The translations under genes were made by a program, and so were the position numbers. Source: Dankookia rubra (GTDB taxonomy: Bacteria; Pseudomonadota; Alphaproteobacteria; Acetobacterales; Acetobacteraceae). Taken from it: a DNA stretch of 64,000 nt. Where the stretch lies: the NCBI RefSeq assembly GCF_004355005.1, contig NZ_SMSJ01000007.1, positions 101,716-165,715 on the forward strand, given 5' to 3'. Below are positions 53,949 to 62,702 of this stretch, piece by piece (positions within the stretch are counted from its first letter, which is position 1; each line of letters begins with the position of its first letter). The notes beneath the pieces were generated by a model. It saw nothing but the letters and a program-made list of their open reading frames with translations, searched no databases and was not told the origin of the DNA.

Positions 53949-54375
53949 TCGTCGGGCGCTGATCGGCGGCCTGCTGGCCGTGATGCTGGTGCGGCCCACA
54001 GCGGCAACGCCGGAGGCGCTGGAGGAGGCGATTCTCGACTTCACCAAGGGCACGGCGCCCCAGGTGGGCGGGGTCGTGCTTGACATCCCGCCACTGGTCG
54101 AGAACGGCAATACCGTACCGGTCTCTGTCGAGGTGGAGAGCCCAATGACCGAGGCTGAGCATGTCCGCGCCATCGGCTTGTTCAACGAGCGCAATCCGCT
54201 GCCGCACGTCCTGACCGCGAAGCTTGGCCCCTGGTCCGGCGAGGCGCGGATCGGCACGCGCATCCGCCTGTCCAACACCCAGCGCCTGGTGGCCGTCGCG
54301 GCCATGAGCGACGGCAGCTACCGTTTCGGCGAGGCACAGGTGATCGTCACCCTTGCCGCCTGCGTGGAGGGCTGA
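53941..54375 (+). CDS. soxY: Thiosulfate carrier protein SoxY with atypical C-terminus
   Basis: 144 residues from a GTG at 53941 within the soxX 3' end. Signal-like TDRRALIGGLLAVMLV. Body features VEVESPMTEAEHVRAIGLFN and VAVAAMSDGSYRF are typical of SoxY. The usual C-terminal GGCGG arm is replaced: the protein ends VTLAACVEG, with the Cys at residue 141 of 144. The Cys is retained, but its flanking Gly residues are not. It should form a heterodimer with SoxZ. Confidence 0.88.
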   Translation: MTDRRALIGGLLAVMLVRPTAATPEALEEAILDFTKGTAPQVGGVVLDIPPLVENGNTVPVSVEVESPMTEAEHVRAIGLFNERNPLPHVLTAKLGPWSGEARIGTRIRLSNTQRLVAVAAMSDGSYRFGEAQVIVTLAACVEG

Positions 54376-54378
54376 ACC

Positions 54379-54699
54379 ATGGCGCGCACGCTGCTTCGCG
54401 TTCCTGCCACCGTGACCCGCGGCGAGGTAGTGGAGATCCGCACGTTGATCCAGCACCCGATGGAGACCGGCTTCCGCTCAGGCGAGAACGGCAGGATGCT
54501 GTCGCGCGACATCATCCGGCGCTTCACCTGCCTCTACAACAACCGGCCGGTCTTCGAGGCGGAACTGCATCCGGCAATTGCCGCCAACCCTTATCTGACC
54601 TTCACCCTGCGCGTGGACGAAAGCGGGATCCTCGCTTTCACTTGGGAGGGCGACAATGGCTTTTCACAGACCGAGACCCGCACGCTGACGGTGGCATGA
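54379..54699 (+). CDS. soxZ: Thiosulfate oxidation carrier complex protein SoxZ
   Basis: 106 residues, single Ig-like domain with RTLIQHPMETGFR and FTLRVDESGILAFTWEGDNG. Partner of SoxY. No signal peptide: it is known to be carried out with SoxY. The ATG lies 4 bases after soxY and its TGA overlaps the soxA start (ATGA), showing tight coupling. Confidence 0.93.
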   Translation: MARTLLRVPATVTRGEVVEIRTLIQHPMETGFRSGENGRMLSRDIIRRFTCLYNNRPVFEAELHPAIAANPYLTFTLRVDESGILAFTWEGDNGFSQTETRTLTVA

Positions 54700-55412
54700 G
54701 GCAACTGGCGGCCGCAGCACTGGCGGCGCTGACGCTGGGGGCCGCGCCGCGCTCGGGCTTCGAGACGATGACGCCGGAGCTGCAGGCGATGCAGCGCGAC
54801 GACCTGGCCAATCCCGGTATGCTGTACGTGGCGGACGGCGAGGCGCTCTGGGCCCAGGAGGGCTGCGGGTCCTGCCATGCGGTCGCCGCCATGCGCGGCG
54901 TCGCGGCGCGCTATCCAGCGCTCGACGCGGCGAGCCAAACACCGATCGATTTGACCGACCGCATCGCGCAGTGCCGGGAAGCGCGCCAGGGTAAGCCGGC
55001 GTTGCCTCCCGAGGCTGCACCGATGCTGGCGCTGGCCGCTTTCGTCGCGCATCAGTCGCGCGGGATGCCGTTGCAGCCCGACGCACAGCTGGAAGGTGCC
55101 CGTCGGCAGGGAGAGGCGCTGTTCCGCGAGCGGCGCGGCCAGCTCAACCTGTCCTGCGCGCAGTGCCACGACGACAATGCCGGACGGAAACTGGCGGGCA
55201 GCACCATTCCCGAGGGGCATGCCAACGGCTACCCGCTCTATCGCCTCGAATGGCAGGGCCTTGGATCGCTGCAACGGCGCCTGCGCAACTGCATCGCCGG
55301 CGTGCGCTCGGAGCCCTACCCACCCGGCGCGCCGGAATACGTCGCGCTCGAGGCCTATCTGGCGGCGCGCGCCCGCGGGCTGGTGGTGGAATCGCCTGCG
55401 GTGCGGCCTTAG
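54696..55412 (+). CDS. soxA: Diheme sulfur oxidation cytochrome SoxA
   Basis: 238 residues. Signal peptide MRQLAAAALAALTLGA. Two heme motifs CGSCH (C57-H61) and CAQCH (C154-H158), and the persulfide-forming Cys199 in RLRNCIAGVRSEPY, so all catalytic residues are intact. SoxAX joins sulfane sulfur to the SoxY Cys. It closes the operon: the next gene is on the other strand, and soxB, soxC and soxD do not follow. Confidence 0.93.
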   Translation: MRQLAAAALAALTLGAAPRSGFETMTPELQAMQRDDLANPGMLYVADGEALWAQEGCGSCHAVAAMRGVAARYPALDAASQTPIDLTDRIAQCREARQGKPALPPEAAPMLALAAFVAHQSRGMPLQPDAQLEGARRQGEALFRERRGQLNLSCAQCHDDNAGRKLAGSTIPEGHANGYPLYRLEWQGLGSLQRRLRNCIAGVRSEPYPPGAPEYVALEAYLAARARGLVVESPAVRP

Positions 55413-55517
55413 CTGCCGACAGCCGCTCGCGTCCAGGCGCAAACGCGCGCCGCTATGGCCGGTCGTTTTCAGAGCAGGTTCACGTGCCCGGTCCTTTACG
55501 CCCCCCCGCAACCTGCT

Positions 55518-56633
55518 CTAGCTGTTCGGCCGTAGCAAATAGGGCGCGCCCGACCTTTCGCAGATGCCGCGAATCAGCTCGTCCAACGTATCCGGCACCG
55601 GCACGCCCTCGGCCAGCCGCTTGGCACGCATGATGTCCTCCGGCTCGCCCGGCACCAGCACCGGCTCGGCCGGTTCGGCCGGCGGCGTTGCGTGCAACAC
55701 GTCGAGGATGTCGTCCAGGTCGCCCTCGAAGGCACTTTCCTCGCGGAAGGCCTTCGGGTCGAGGGCGAGAAAGAAGTGGCCGATATTCTGCGGCTGGTCC
55801 GGCGTCCAGGTCCGCTTGTGGATCGGCGAGAAGGCGGCGCCGACCAGCGTGCCGCCGAGGATATGCACCAGCATCGCCAAGCCGTAGCCCTTGGCGCTGC
55901 CCTGGTTCTCCGTGCCGCCGAGCGGGGTGATGCCGCCCTCCTTGCGGTCGAAGACATAGGCATTGCCTTCGTGCGGGTCGGTGATGGCCTGGCCGGTGCC
56001 GTCCACCACCCAGCCGGGCGGCAGCGGCGCGTCGTTCAGGTGATGCACTTTCACCTTGCCGGCGGCGACGGTGGTGGTCGCCATGTCCAGCACGAAGGGC
56101 GGGTTGCGCTTGGCCGGCGCGGCGAAGGCCAGCGGGTTGGTGCCCAGCACTGGCATGGCGGCGCGGGTCGGCACCATGGTGATGCCCTGGGCCGAGCTGG
56201 TGACCATGCCGATGACGCCGCGTGCCGCGGCGATGCGCGCATAGGCGCCGGCGGCGCCGAAATGATGGCTGTTCACCACGCCGACCACGCCGATGCCGTG
56301 CTGCAGCGCCTTGTCCACCGCCATGTTCATCGCCAGGGCGGAAACCGGATGGCCGAGCCCATTACCAGCATCGAGCAACGCGGTCGGCCCGGTGTCACGC
56401 GCGACGCGCGGTTGCGCCTGCATCTGCAACCGCCCGGCCTTCACACCCTGCTCGTAGGTCATCAGCATCGACAGGCCATGGCTGTCGACGCCCATCAGGT
56501 CGGTCTCGACCATGATGTGCGCGGTGGTCCTGGCGTGGTCGTCCGGCATGCCCCAGGCCGTCAGGATGACGTGGATCTGCGCCCGGATGGCGTCTGCCTG
56601 CACGGGCCGGCCGGATGTGACGTTCTTGGCCAT
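55518..56633 (-). CDS. Ldh2-type (malate/L-lactate) dehydrogenase family oxidoreductase
   Basis: 371 residues. The family motif VVNSHHFGAAGAYARIAA, catalytic His in MGVDSHGLSML, and TNPLAFAAPAKRNPPF are present. These NAD(P)-dependent enzymes (malate, sulfolactate, ureidoglycolate, diketogulonate dehydrogenases) oxidise 2-hydroxy acids. AAGGGAAGGA precedes the ATG. It follows a Bug gene, 23 bases away, in a three-gene leftward unit with an FAH hydrolase, hinting at 2-hydroxy-acid catabolism. Confidence 0.88.
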   Translation of the reverse strand: MAKNVTSGRPVQADAIRAQIHVILTAWGMPDDHARTTAHIMVETDLMGVDSHGLSMLMTYEQGVKAGRLQMQAQPRVARDTGPTALLDAGNGLGHPVSALAMNMAVDKALQHGIGVVGVVNSHHFGAAGAYARIAAARGVIGMVTSSAQGITMVPTRAAMPVLGTNPLAFAAPAKRNPPFVLDMATTTVAAGKVKVHHLNDAPLPPGWVVDGTGQAITDPHEGNAYVFDRKEGGITPLGGTENQGSAKGYGLAMLVHILGGTLVGAAFSPIHKRTWTPDQPQNIGHFFLALDPKAFREESAFEGDLDDILDVLHATPPAEPAEPVLVPGEPEDIMRAKRLAEGVPVPDTLDELIRGICERSGAPYLLRPNS

Positions 56634-56656
56634 CGTCTTCCTTCCCTTGAAGTCAT

Positions 56657-57637
56657 TCAGTCGACGCGGGCGCCGGTCGCCTTCACGATCGGCACCCAGC
56701 GGTCGATCTCGCTGGCGATGAAGGCGCGGGTCTTCTCGGGAGTCATACCTTCGGGGATGGTGTTGCCGAGCTGGAGCAGCCGGTCCCGCACCGCCGGCAC
56801 GCGCAGCGCCTCGGAGATTTGCTCGTAGAGGAACTGCCGGATCACGAGCGGCGTGCCAAGTGTCGTGCTCCAGGGCGTCCAAGTGGTTGCCTGGTACTCC
56901 GGCAGTCCGGCCTCGGCACTGGTCGGCAGCTCGGGCGCCATGGGGGAACGGTCGGGCGTTGCGATAACGATGCCGCGCACCGTGCCGGCCTTGAGATGGT
57001 CCGAGAGGAAGGAGATCGTGTCAGCCTGGAAGGCCGTGCGGCCGGCGGCCAAGTCGGTGAAGGCAGCGGCGGAGCCGCGATAGGGCACGTGCTGCGCCTG
57101 CACACCTAACAACTGCACCAGCATGGCCCCTGCGATGTGCCCGGTCGTGCCATTGCCGGAGGAGCCGTAGTCATACTTGCCCGGATTGGCCGCCAGCAGG
57201 TTGCGGAACTCGGTCAACGTCTTCACGCCGAGGCTCGGCTGCACCGCGACTGCAATCGCAGAATGGCTGGAGATGGTCACATGGTCGACGCCTGTCAGCG
57301 GATGCACCCGCAGCCGCTCCCCGTAGAGGCCGACATTCAGCGTGTGCGAGCCGAGCGCGCCGACCAGCAGCGTGTAGCCGTCGGGCGGCGTCGCCGCGAC
57401 CGTCTCGAAAGCGACGGTGCCGCCGCCGCTCGGCCGGTTCTCCACCACGAACTGCTGGCCGAGCTGGGCCGAAAGCTGCGACGCGACCAGCCGTGCGTTC
57501 AGGTCGGCATTTCCGCCGGGGGCGAGCGCCACGACGATCCGCACCGGCCGGTTCGGATAGTCCGTGCCGGGCGCGCGCGGCTGTGCGGCCGCGGTGCCGG
57601 CCAGCGCCAGAAGCAGGGCTAGGGTGCGAGCGATCAT
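56657..57637 (-). CDS. Bug/TctC substrate-binding protein in an acid-catabolism operon
   Basis: 326 residues. Signal MIARTLALLLALAGTAAAQ, then VRIVVALAPGGNADLNARLV and PPDGYTLLVGALGSHT. The ATG overlaps the FAH gene TGA (ATGA); the Ldh2-type gene lies 23 bases downstream. The receptor is thus embedded between two catabolic enzymes for what may be one imported acid. No membrane partner is adjacent. Confidence 0.88.
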   Translation of the reverse strand: MIARTLALLLALAGTAAAQPRAPGTDYPNRPVRIVVALAPGGNADLNARLVASQLSAQLGQQFVVENRPSGGGTVAFETVAATPPDGYTLLVGALGSHTLNVGLYGERLRVHPLTGVDHVTISSHSAIAVAVQPSLGVKTLTEFRNLLAANPGKYDYGSSGNGTTGHIAGAMLVQLLGVQAQHVPYRGSAAAFTDLAAGRTAFQADTISFLSDHLKAGTVRGIVIATPDRSPMAPELPTSAEAGLPEYQATTWTPWSTTLGTPLVIRQFLYEQISEALRVPAVRDRLLQLGNTIPEGMTPEKTRAFIASEIDRWVPIVKATGARVD

Positions 57638-58545
57638 GCCGTGCCTCCCATGGAATGTTCGAGCACGCCGACCTTCTCCACCTCCAGCCTCAGCCGGTCA
57701 CCTGGCTTCAGGTAGACCGGCGGGCTGCGGAAATGCCCGACCCCGGCCGGCGTGCCGGTGGCGATGACGTCGCCCGGCTGTAGCGCCACGAACCGGGACA
57801 GCCAAGCGATCAGCGTGGCCACGGGGAAGATCAGGTCGCGGGTATTCCCGTGCTGCACTTCCTCCCCGTTGAGGTGGCAGGTCAGGCCGAGCGCCCAGGG
57901 CTCGCCCACCTCCTCCGCCGTGACGATCCAGGGCCCCATCGGGCAGAAGCCGTCGAGGCCCTTGCCGAAGCTGGTCATGCCGATCGGGTGGTCGAATTGC
58001 AGGGCGCGGTCGGTCAGGTCATTCAGCACGGTGTAGCCCGCGACATGGTCGAGCGCTTGGCCCTCGCTGACCTGCCAGGCCGGGCGCCCGATGACGACGG
58101 CCAGCTCCACCTCCCAGTCCGGCTTCAGCGCCGCGGCGGGGATGCGCACCACGTCGCCCGGGCCGCTGACCGAGGATGTGGGCTTGAGGAAGATACGCGG
58201 CGCCACCAGCTTCGGCCCGCCGACCTCCTTCGCATGGTCGGCATAGTTACGCCCGACCCCGAGGATCTTGCCGGGCAGCAACGGCGCGCGCAGCCGCACG
58301 GTGGACACGGGCCGGCGGAGCGCTGCATTCTCCGGCCGCGCCGCAAAGGCCAGCGCGCGGGTCGCCTGCACCATGGCCGCCTCGCCGGCAGCCAGCAGCC
58401 CCCGCATCGCAGCGGGTAATGCAAGCGGCGGCTCACTTGCCGCGGTACAAGCCGCGTCTAATGCAGGCTGAAATTCCACCACGCTATCGCCGAGCACGGC
58501 GCCGATGCGCTGGGTGCCCTCGGCGAGGAAGGTAACCAGCTTCAT
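57634..58545 (-). CDS. Fumarylacetoacetate hydrolase family protein
   Basis: 303 residues. FAH domain motifs: GVGRNYADHAKEVG, KPDWEVELAVVIGRPA, and TGTPAGVGHFRSPPVYLKPG. Metal ligands come from the Glu-rich EVELAVVIG region. Members cleave or decarboxylate diketo acids, e.g. in aromatic or sugar-acid breakdown. First gene of the leftward FAH-Bug-Ldh2 operon; the TauD-type gene ends just one base before its start codon region. Confidence 0.88.
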   Translation of the reverse strand: MKLVTFLAEGTQRIGAVLGDSVVEFQPALDAACTAASEPPLALPAAMRGLLAAGEAAMVQATRALAFAARPENAALRRPVSTVRLRAPLLPGKILGVGRNYADHAKEVGGPKLVAPRIFLKPTSSVSGPGDVVRIPAAALKPDWEVELAVVIGRPAWQVSEGQALDHVAGYTVLNDLTDRALQFDHPIGMTSFGKGLDGFCPMGPWIVTAEEVGEPWALGLTCHLNGEEVQHGNTRDLIFPVATLIAWLSRFVALQPGDVIATGTPAGVGHFRSPPVYLKPGDRLRLEVEKVGVLEHSMGGTA

Positions 58546-58546
58546 C

Positions 58547-59428
58547 TCAAGCAGCCAGCGATGCGTAGTCGCGCGTCGCCATGACCTGCACCCGCAGGAT
58601 GTAGCGCGGCTCCTCCGGCCCGTAATCGGCGGCGGCGTTGTGCACCGTACCGATATTATCCCACATCAGCAGATCGCCCGGCGCCCAGGAATGGCTATAG
58701 AGGTATTTTTCCTGCGCCTGGTGACGGAAGAGGTATTCCAGCATCGCGTCGCTCTCTGCCGGCTCCAGCCCCTCGATCCGCATGGCATAGCCGGGGTTGC
58801 AATACAGCACGCGGCGGCCGGTGATCGGGTGGGTGCGGAAGATCGGCTGCGGCACCGGCGGCTTCTTCGCCCGCTGCTCCGGCGTCAGCGGCTTGCGGAT
58901 GCTGCCCGGACGCGTCCGCATCACCTCCCAGAACTTCTCGAAGTCGTGGATGGCAATGCGGCCTTCCAGCCGCTGCACCACCTCGGTCGGCAGATCGTCG
59001 TAGGCCGCGTGCATGTTGCGGAACTGCGTGTCGCCCAGCGGCCGGCCGTCCCGCATCGGGATCGTCTTCGCGTGCAATGCATTGGCCAGGGCGATGTCGT
59101 GCGAATAGGACATGTCGGTGTGCCAGCCCTGGCCGGCATCGTGCAGGCCGACCGGCTTGCCCTCGGCATCCCTCATGTTCGAGAGGATCATCACCTCCGG
59201 ATGTCCCGGCGCATGGAACAGGTTGGCAACGTTCACCTCAAGATCGCCGAAGCGGCTGCCGAATTCCGACAGTTGCGCCGCTTCCAGTTCCTGCCCGGGG
59301 AAGCAGAGCACGCCGTACTGCCCCAGCGCCCGCAACAGGGTGCGGAAGTCCGGCTGGGTCAGCGGCGCCGCCAGGTCGATTCCTTCGACCCGCGCGCCGA
59401 GGCCGGCATTGTTCGGCGTGATGCGCAT
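58547..59428 (-). CDS. TauD/TfdA family Fe(II)/2-oxoglutarate dioxygenase
   Basis: 293 residues. The facial triad is H103/D105 in GWHTDMSY and the distal His in DNIGTVHNAAADY, followed by the 2-oxoglutarate Arg in YILRVQV. ATG at 59428 has GGAGGAAA upstream. Related enzymes hydroxylate sulfonates (taurine), phenoxyacids or other acids. It ends immediately before the FAH gene start and could be part of the same leftward operon; divergent from the Bug gene at 59537. Confidence 0.88.
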   Translation of the reverse strand: MRITPNNAGLGARVEGIDLAAPLTQPDFRTLLRALGQYGVLCFPGQELEAAQLSEFGSRFGDLEVNVANLFHAPGHPEVMILSNMRDAEGKPVGLHDAGQGWHTDMSYSHDIALANALHAKTIPMRDGRPLGDTQFRNMHAAYDDLPTEVVQRLEGRIAIHDFEKFWEVMRTRPGSIRKPLTPEQRAKKPPVPQPIFRTHPITGRRVLYCNPGYAMRIEGLEPAESDAMLEYLFRHQAQEKYLYSHSWAPGDLLMWDNIGTVHNAAADYGPEEPRYILRVQVMATRDYASLAA

Positions 59429-59536
59429 CTTCGTTTCCTCCAGGGGATGGAGAGTCGGGCAGCGCCCGGCCGCGGTCAAGCTTGCGCGGCGCCCGGCTGC
59501 GCCGCAGCATCGGCGCAACGGTGCGGAGGGGCGGCA

Positions 59537-60493
59537 ATGCGGATCGGACGGCGGGCGATCTTGGGGACGGTGCTGGCGGCGCCGGCGCTGGCCGCGACGG
59601 ATTATCCCACGCGCCCCGTGCGGCTTGTCGTCGGCTACCCGGCCGGCGGCAGCACGGACCTCGTCGCCCGGCTGCTGGCGGAGCGGCTGTTCAAGGCTTG
59701 GGGCCAGCCGGTCACAGTGGAGAACCGCGGCGGTGCCGCCGGGACGCTTGGCGCCGACCTGGTCGCCAAGGCTGCACCGGATGGCTACACGCTGCTGGTC
59801 GGCGCCTCGGCCGAGATGGCGATCGCCCGCGCGGTGATGCGCGCCATTCCCTACCAGCCGGAGGATTTCGCGCCGGTCGCGCTGCTGACCGAGCAGCCCT
59901 TCCTTGTGCTGGTCAATGCCGCCCAGCCGGTGGGGAGCCTGGCCGAGCTGGTCGCGCTGGCGCGGCAACGGCCGGGGATGTTGAACTACGCGTCGCACGG
60001 CACCGGCACGGCGAACCACCTGCTGAGCGAGCTGCTGCGGGTCGAGACCGGCATCGCCATCACTCACATTCCTTATCGCGGTGGAGGACCGGCGATGACC
60101 GACTTGATGTCCGGCCAAGTGCAGATGCTGCTGGACGTCATCCCCTCCGCCCTGCCGCACCTGCTCTCGGGCCGCATCCGGGCACTGGCGCTCTGCCGCA
60201 CCACGCGCTCCGCCACCCTGGCCGGGGTGCCGACGACGGCGGAGGCCGGCTTTCCCTTCCTCGCCGGCAGCACTTGGTCGACCCTGGTCGCGCCGGCGCG
60301 GACGCCGGAGCCGGTGCTGGCCCGGATCGGCGAGACCGTGCAGGCGGCGGTGCGGGAGGTGCTGACCGATGCCTTTCGCGAGCGCGGGCTGGAGCCGCTC
60401 GGCGGCGATGCCGCCGCGGCGCGCGCCTTCATCGCGGCGGAACAGACGAAGTGGCAGCGGATCGCCTCGCGCACGGGCGTGCAGCCGGAATGA
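59537..60493 (+). CDS. Bug/TctC substrate-binding protein coupled to a DadA-like oxidase
   Basis: 318 residues. Short signal MRIGRRAILGTVLAAPALA, then VRLVVGYPAGGSTDLVARLL, APDGYTLLVGA and ITHIPYRGGGPAMTDLMSG. GGAGGGG precedes the ATG. Its stop overlaps the start of the FAD-dependent oxidoreductase (ATGA), so substrate capture and oxidation look coupled. Confidence 0.88.
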   Translation: MRIGRRAILGTVLAAPALAATDYPTRPVRLVVGYPAGGSTDLVARLLAERLFKAWGQPVTVENRGGAAGTLGADLVAKAAPDGYTLLVGASAEMAIARAVMRAIPYQPEDFAPVALLTEQPFLVLVNAAQPVGSLAELVALARQRPGMLNYASHGTGTANHLLSELLRVETGIAITHIPYRGGGPAMTDLMSGQVQMLLDVIPSALPHLLSGRIRALALCRTTRSATLAGVPTTAEAGFPFLAGSTWSTLVAPARTPEPVLARIGETVQAAVREVLTDAFRERGLEPLGGDAAAARAFIAAEQTKWQRIASRTGVQPE

Positions 60494-61737
60494 CCCAGCG
60501 GGTCATTGTCGTCGGCGCCGGCATCGTCGGGCTCTGCGTCGCTTGGCACCTGGCGCGGTCCGGCGCCGCCGTCACGGTGCTGGACGGGGAAGCGCCGGGC
60601 AGCGGCGCCTCCTCCGGCAATGCCGGGGCGATCAGTGCCGGCTCGGTCGCGCCGCTGGCTATGCCGGGCGTGCTGAAACAGGTGCCGGGCATGCTGTTGG
60701 ATCCGGCCGGCGCGTTGCACATCCCGCCGGCCTATGCGCTGCGTGCCGCGCCCTGGCTGATGCGCTTCGTCGCCAGCGCTCGCCCGGCCCGCATCGCCGC
60801 CATTGCCGAGGCGCTGTCTGGCCTGCTCGGCAACGCCATGGAGGAGCACCGGCGCATCCTGGCCGAGGAAGGCGCGCTCGACCTGATCCGCGAGACCGGG
60901 CAGCTCTATCTGTACCGGGACCGCGCGCAATACGCTAAGGATGCCGGCGGCTGGGCACTGCGGCAGCGGCACGGCATGCGAATCGAGTTCCTCGAAGGGA
61001 AGGAAGCGGTCCGCGAGCTCGAGCCCGACATGCAGGGTGACTACGCGCTCGGCCTGTTGATTCCGGAGCAGGGCAGCAGCGTGAACCCGCACCGGCAGGC
61101 GCAGGTGGTGGCGCGCGGCGTGGAGCGGCTGGGCGGCACGATCCGGCGGGGGGCGGTGCGCGCACTGCTGACCGAGGCTGGCCGCGTGACAGGCGTGGCG
61201 ACCACGTCAGACCCCATCGCGGCGGACCAGGTAGTGCTGGCCGCCGGCGCTTGGTCGGCCCGGGTGCTGGCGCCACTCGGGCTTCGAGTGCCGCTGGAAA
61301 CCCAGCGCGGCTACCACGTCATGCTGCCCGATGCCGGGATCACGCTGCAGCGCCCGGTGGTACCGGCCGACCGGAAGGTCTTCATCTCGCCAATGGATGT
61401 TGGGCTTCGGGTTGCCGGCACAGTGGAATTCGGCGGGCTGGAAGCACCACCGACGCCGCGCCGGGCGGCACTGCTGCTGGACGATTTAGCGAAGGTCTTC
61501 CCGCAGGCCCGCATCAAGGGCGCTGCGGGCCACTGGATGGGCCATCGCCCTTGCTTGCCGGACAGCCTGCCCGTGCTGGGGCCAGTGAAGTCCTGGCCTG
61601 GCCTTTGGTGCGCCTTTGGGCACGGGCATCTCGGCCTGACCGGCTCGGCACCGACCGGGGCGCTGCTGGCGCGGGCCATGCTCGGTCCGGCACCCAATCT
61701 CGACCTCGCGCCCTTCACAATCGAGCGCTTCGGCTAG
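60490..61737 (+). CDS. DadA-type FAD-dependent amino-acid dehydrogenase
   Basis: 415 residues. FAD motif VVGAGIVGLCVAWHLARSG and the DadA-like C-terminus FGHGHLGLTGSAPTGALLA. Members oxidise D-amino acids or similar amines. Coupled to the Bug gene. The stop codon TAG (61735-61737) is formed by the TA target of the IS630-type element plus its first base, so the natural C-terminus could have been altered, but it ends DLAPFTIERFG as family members do. Confidence 0.86.
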   Translation: MTQRVIVVGAGIVGLCVAWHLARSGAAVTVLDGEAPGSGASSGNAGAISAGSVAPLAMPGVLKQVPGMLLDPAGALHIPPAYALRAAPWLMRFVASARPARIAAIAEALSGLLGNAMEEHRRILAEEGALDLIRETGQLYLYRDRAQYAKDAGGWALRQRHGMRIEFLEGKEAVRELEPDMQGDYALGLLIPEQGSSVNPHRQAQVVARGVERLGGTIRRGAVRALLTEAGRVTGVATTSDPIAADQVVLAAGAWSARVLAPLGLRVPLETQRGYHVMLPDAGITLQRPVVPADRKVFISPMDVGLRVAGTVEFGGLEAPPTPRRAALLLDDLAKVFPQARIKGAAGHWMGHRPCLPDSLPVLGPVKSWPGLWCAFGHGHLGLTGSAPTGALLARAMLGPAPNLDLAPFTIERFG

Positions 61738-62702
61738 AGCGCCGTGCGTCATCATCTGAACGATATCCACAGTGCCGGAACCACGCGCTGGCGTCGTCTG
61801 GGGTGATGGTGTCGAGCGCGTCGGGAACGGCGGTGTCTAGGGTCTCGATGCTGCGGGCACCGGCTTGGCGCAGGCGCTCCTTCATCGTCGCCCAGGCCTG
61901 CTCGATCGGGTTGAGGTCGGGCGAGTGGGGCGGCAGGTAACGGCGCTTGAGACCGGCTTGGTCGAGCGCCCGCCGCGCGGCGGCCGCCTTGTGCGGGGCG
62001 AGGTTGTCCATGACCAGAACGGCGCCGGGGCGGGCCTTCAGGGCGGGTGCCAGCACCTGCTCGACGAAAGCGACGAGGACGGCGGTGCTGGTTGCCGCCG
62101 CGACCGTCATGACGGCGACCATGCCGTCGGGGGCGATCGCGCCGAGGATGGTCAGCCGTCGCCAGTGCCCGCCGGGCACCCGTCCGATGGCCCGCTTGCC
62201 TCTCGGCGCCCGAGCGTGGCTGCGGGTCATGCGGGTGTCGATGCCGCTCTCATCGAGGAAGACCAACTGCCGAAGATCGGCCCCGGCGAGCATCTCCTCG
62301 TGCCACGCGTCACGCGCGGCGAGGACGTCGGGTCGGTCCTGCTCGGCGGCGTGCAGCGTCCTTTTTGCGCGGCAGGTCGAGCCGCAGCAGCGCCCGGCTG
62401 AGCGTGCTCGGGTCGAAGCGCCGGCCGCCCGTCCGCTCGGCCAGCCTCTCCGCATACTGCGCGAGGGTCGCGTCGTTCTGCTCGGCCACGAGGTCGCGCA
62501 GGACCGCGGGATCGGTGCCGCCGAGCATGGCTTGGCCGCTGCCGCCCCTGCGCGGCGCCCGCTGGCCGGAGCGCGCCAGCCTCAGCCAGACGCTCACCGT
62601 CCCGAGCGAGACCGCGAACCGCTCCGCCAACACTCGCTGGCTGCCCTCACGCCGCTCATGTGCCGACAGCAACCGCTCCCGAAGATCCACCGACAAGGCC
62701 AT
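61715..62702 (-). CDS. IS630 family transposase in two overlapping frames
   Basis: The first frame starts at ATG 62702 (MALSVDLRERLLSAHERREG) with a helix-turn-helix (LAERFAVSLGTVSVWLRLAR) and reaches LRLDLPRKK. At an A5 tract on the coding strand (complement of 62362-62366) the homologous sequence continues one base further on (+1), with KRTLHAAEQDRPDVL and then the DDE domain: FLDESGIDTRM, VMDNLAPHKA and SPDLNPIEQAWATMKE. Programmed frameshifting at such a tract is known in IS630 elements. The second frame has no stop inside the element and runs through the left end into the flanking gene (stop at 61715). Confidence 0.75.
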
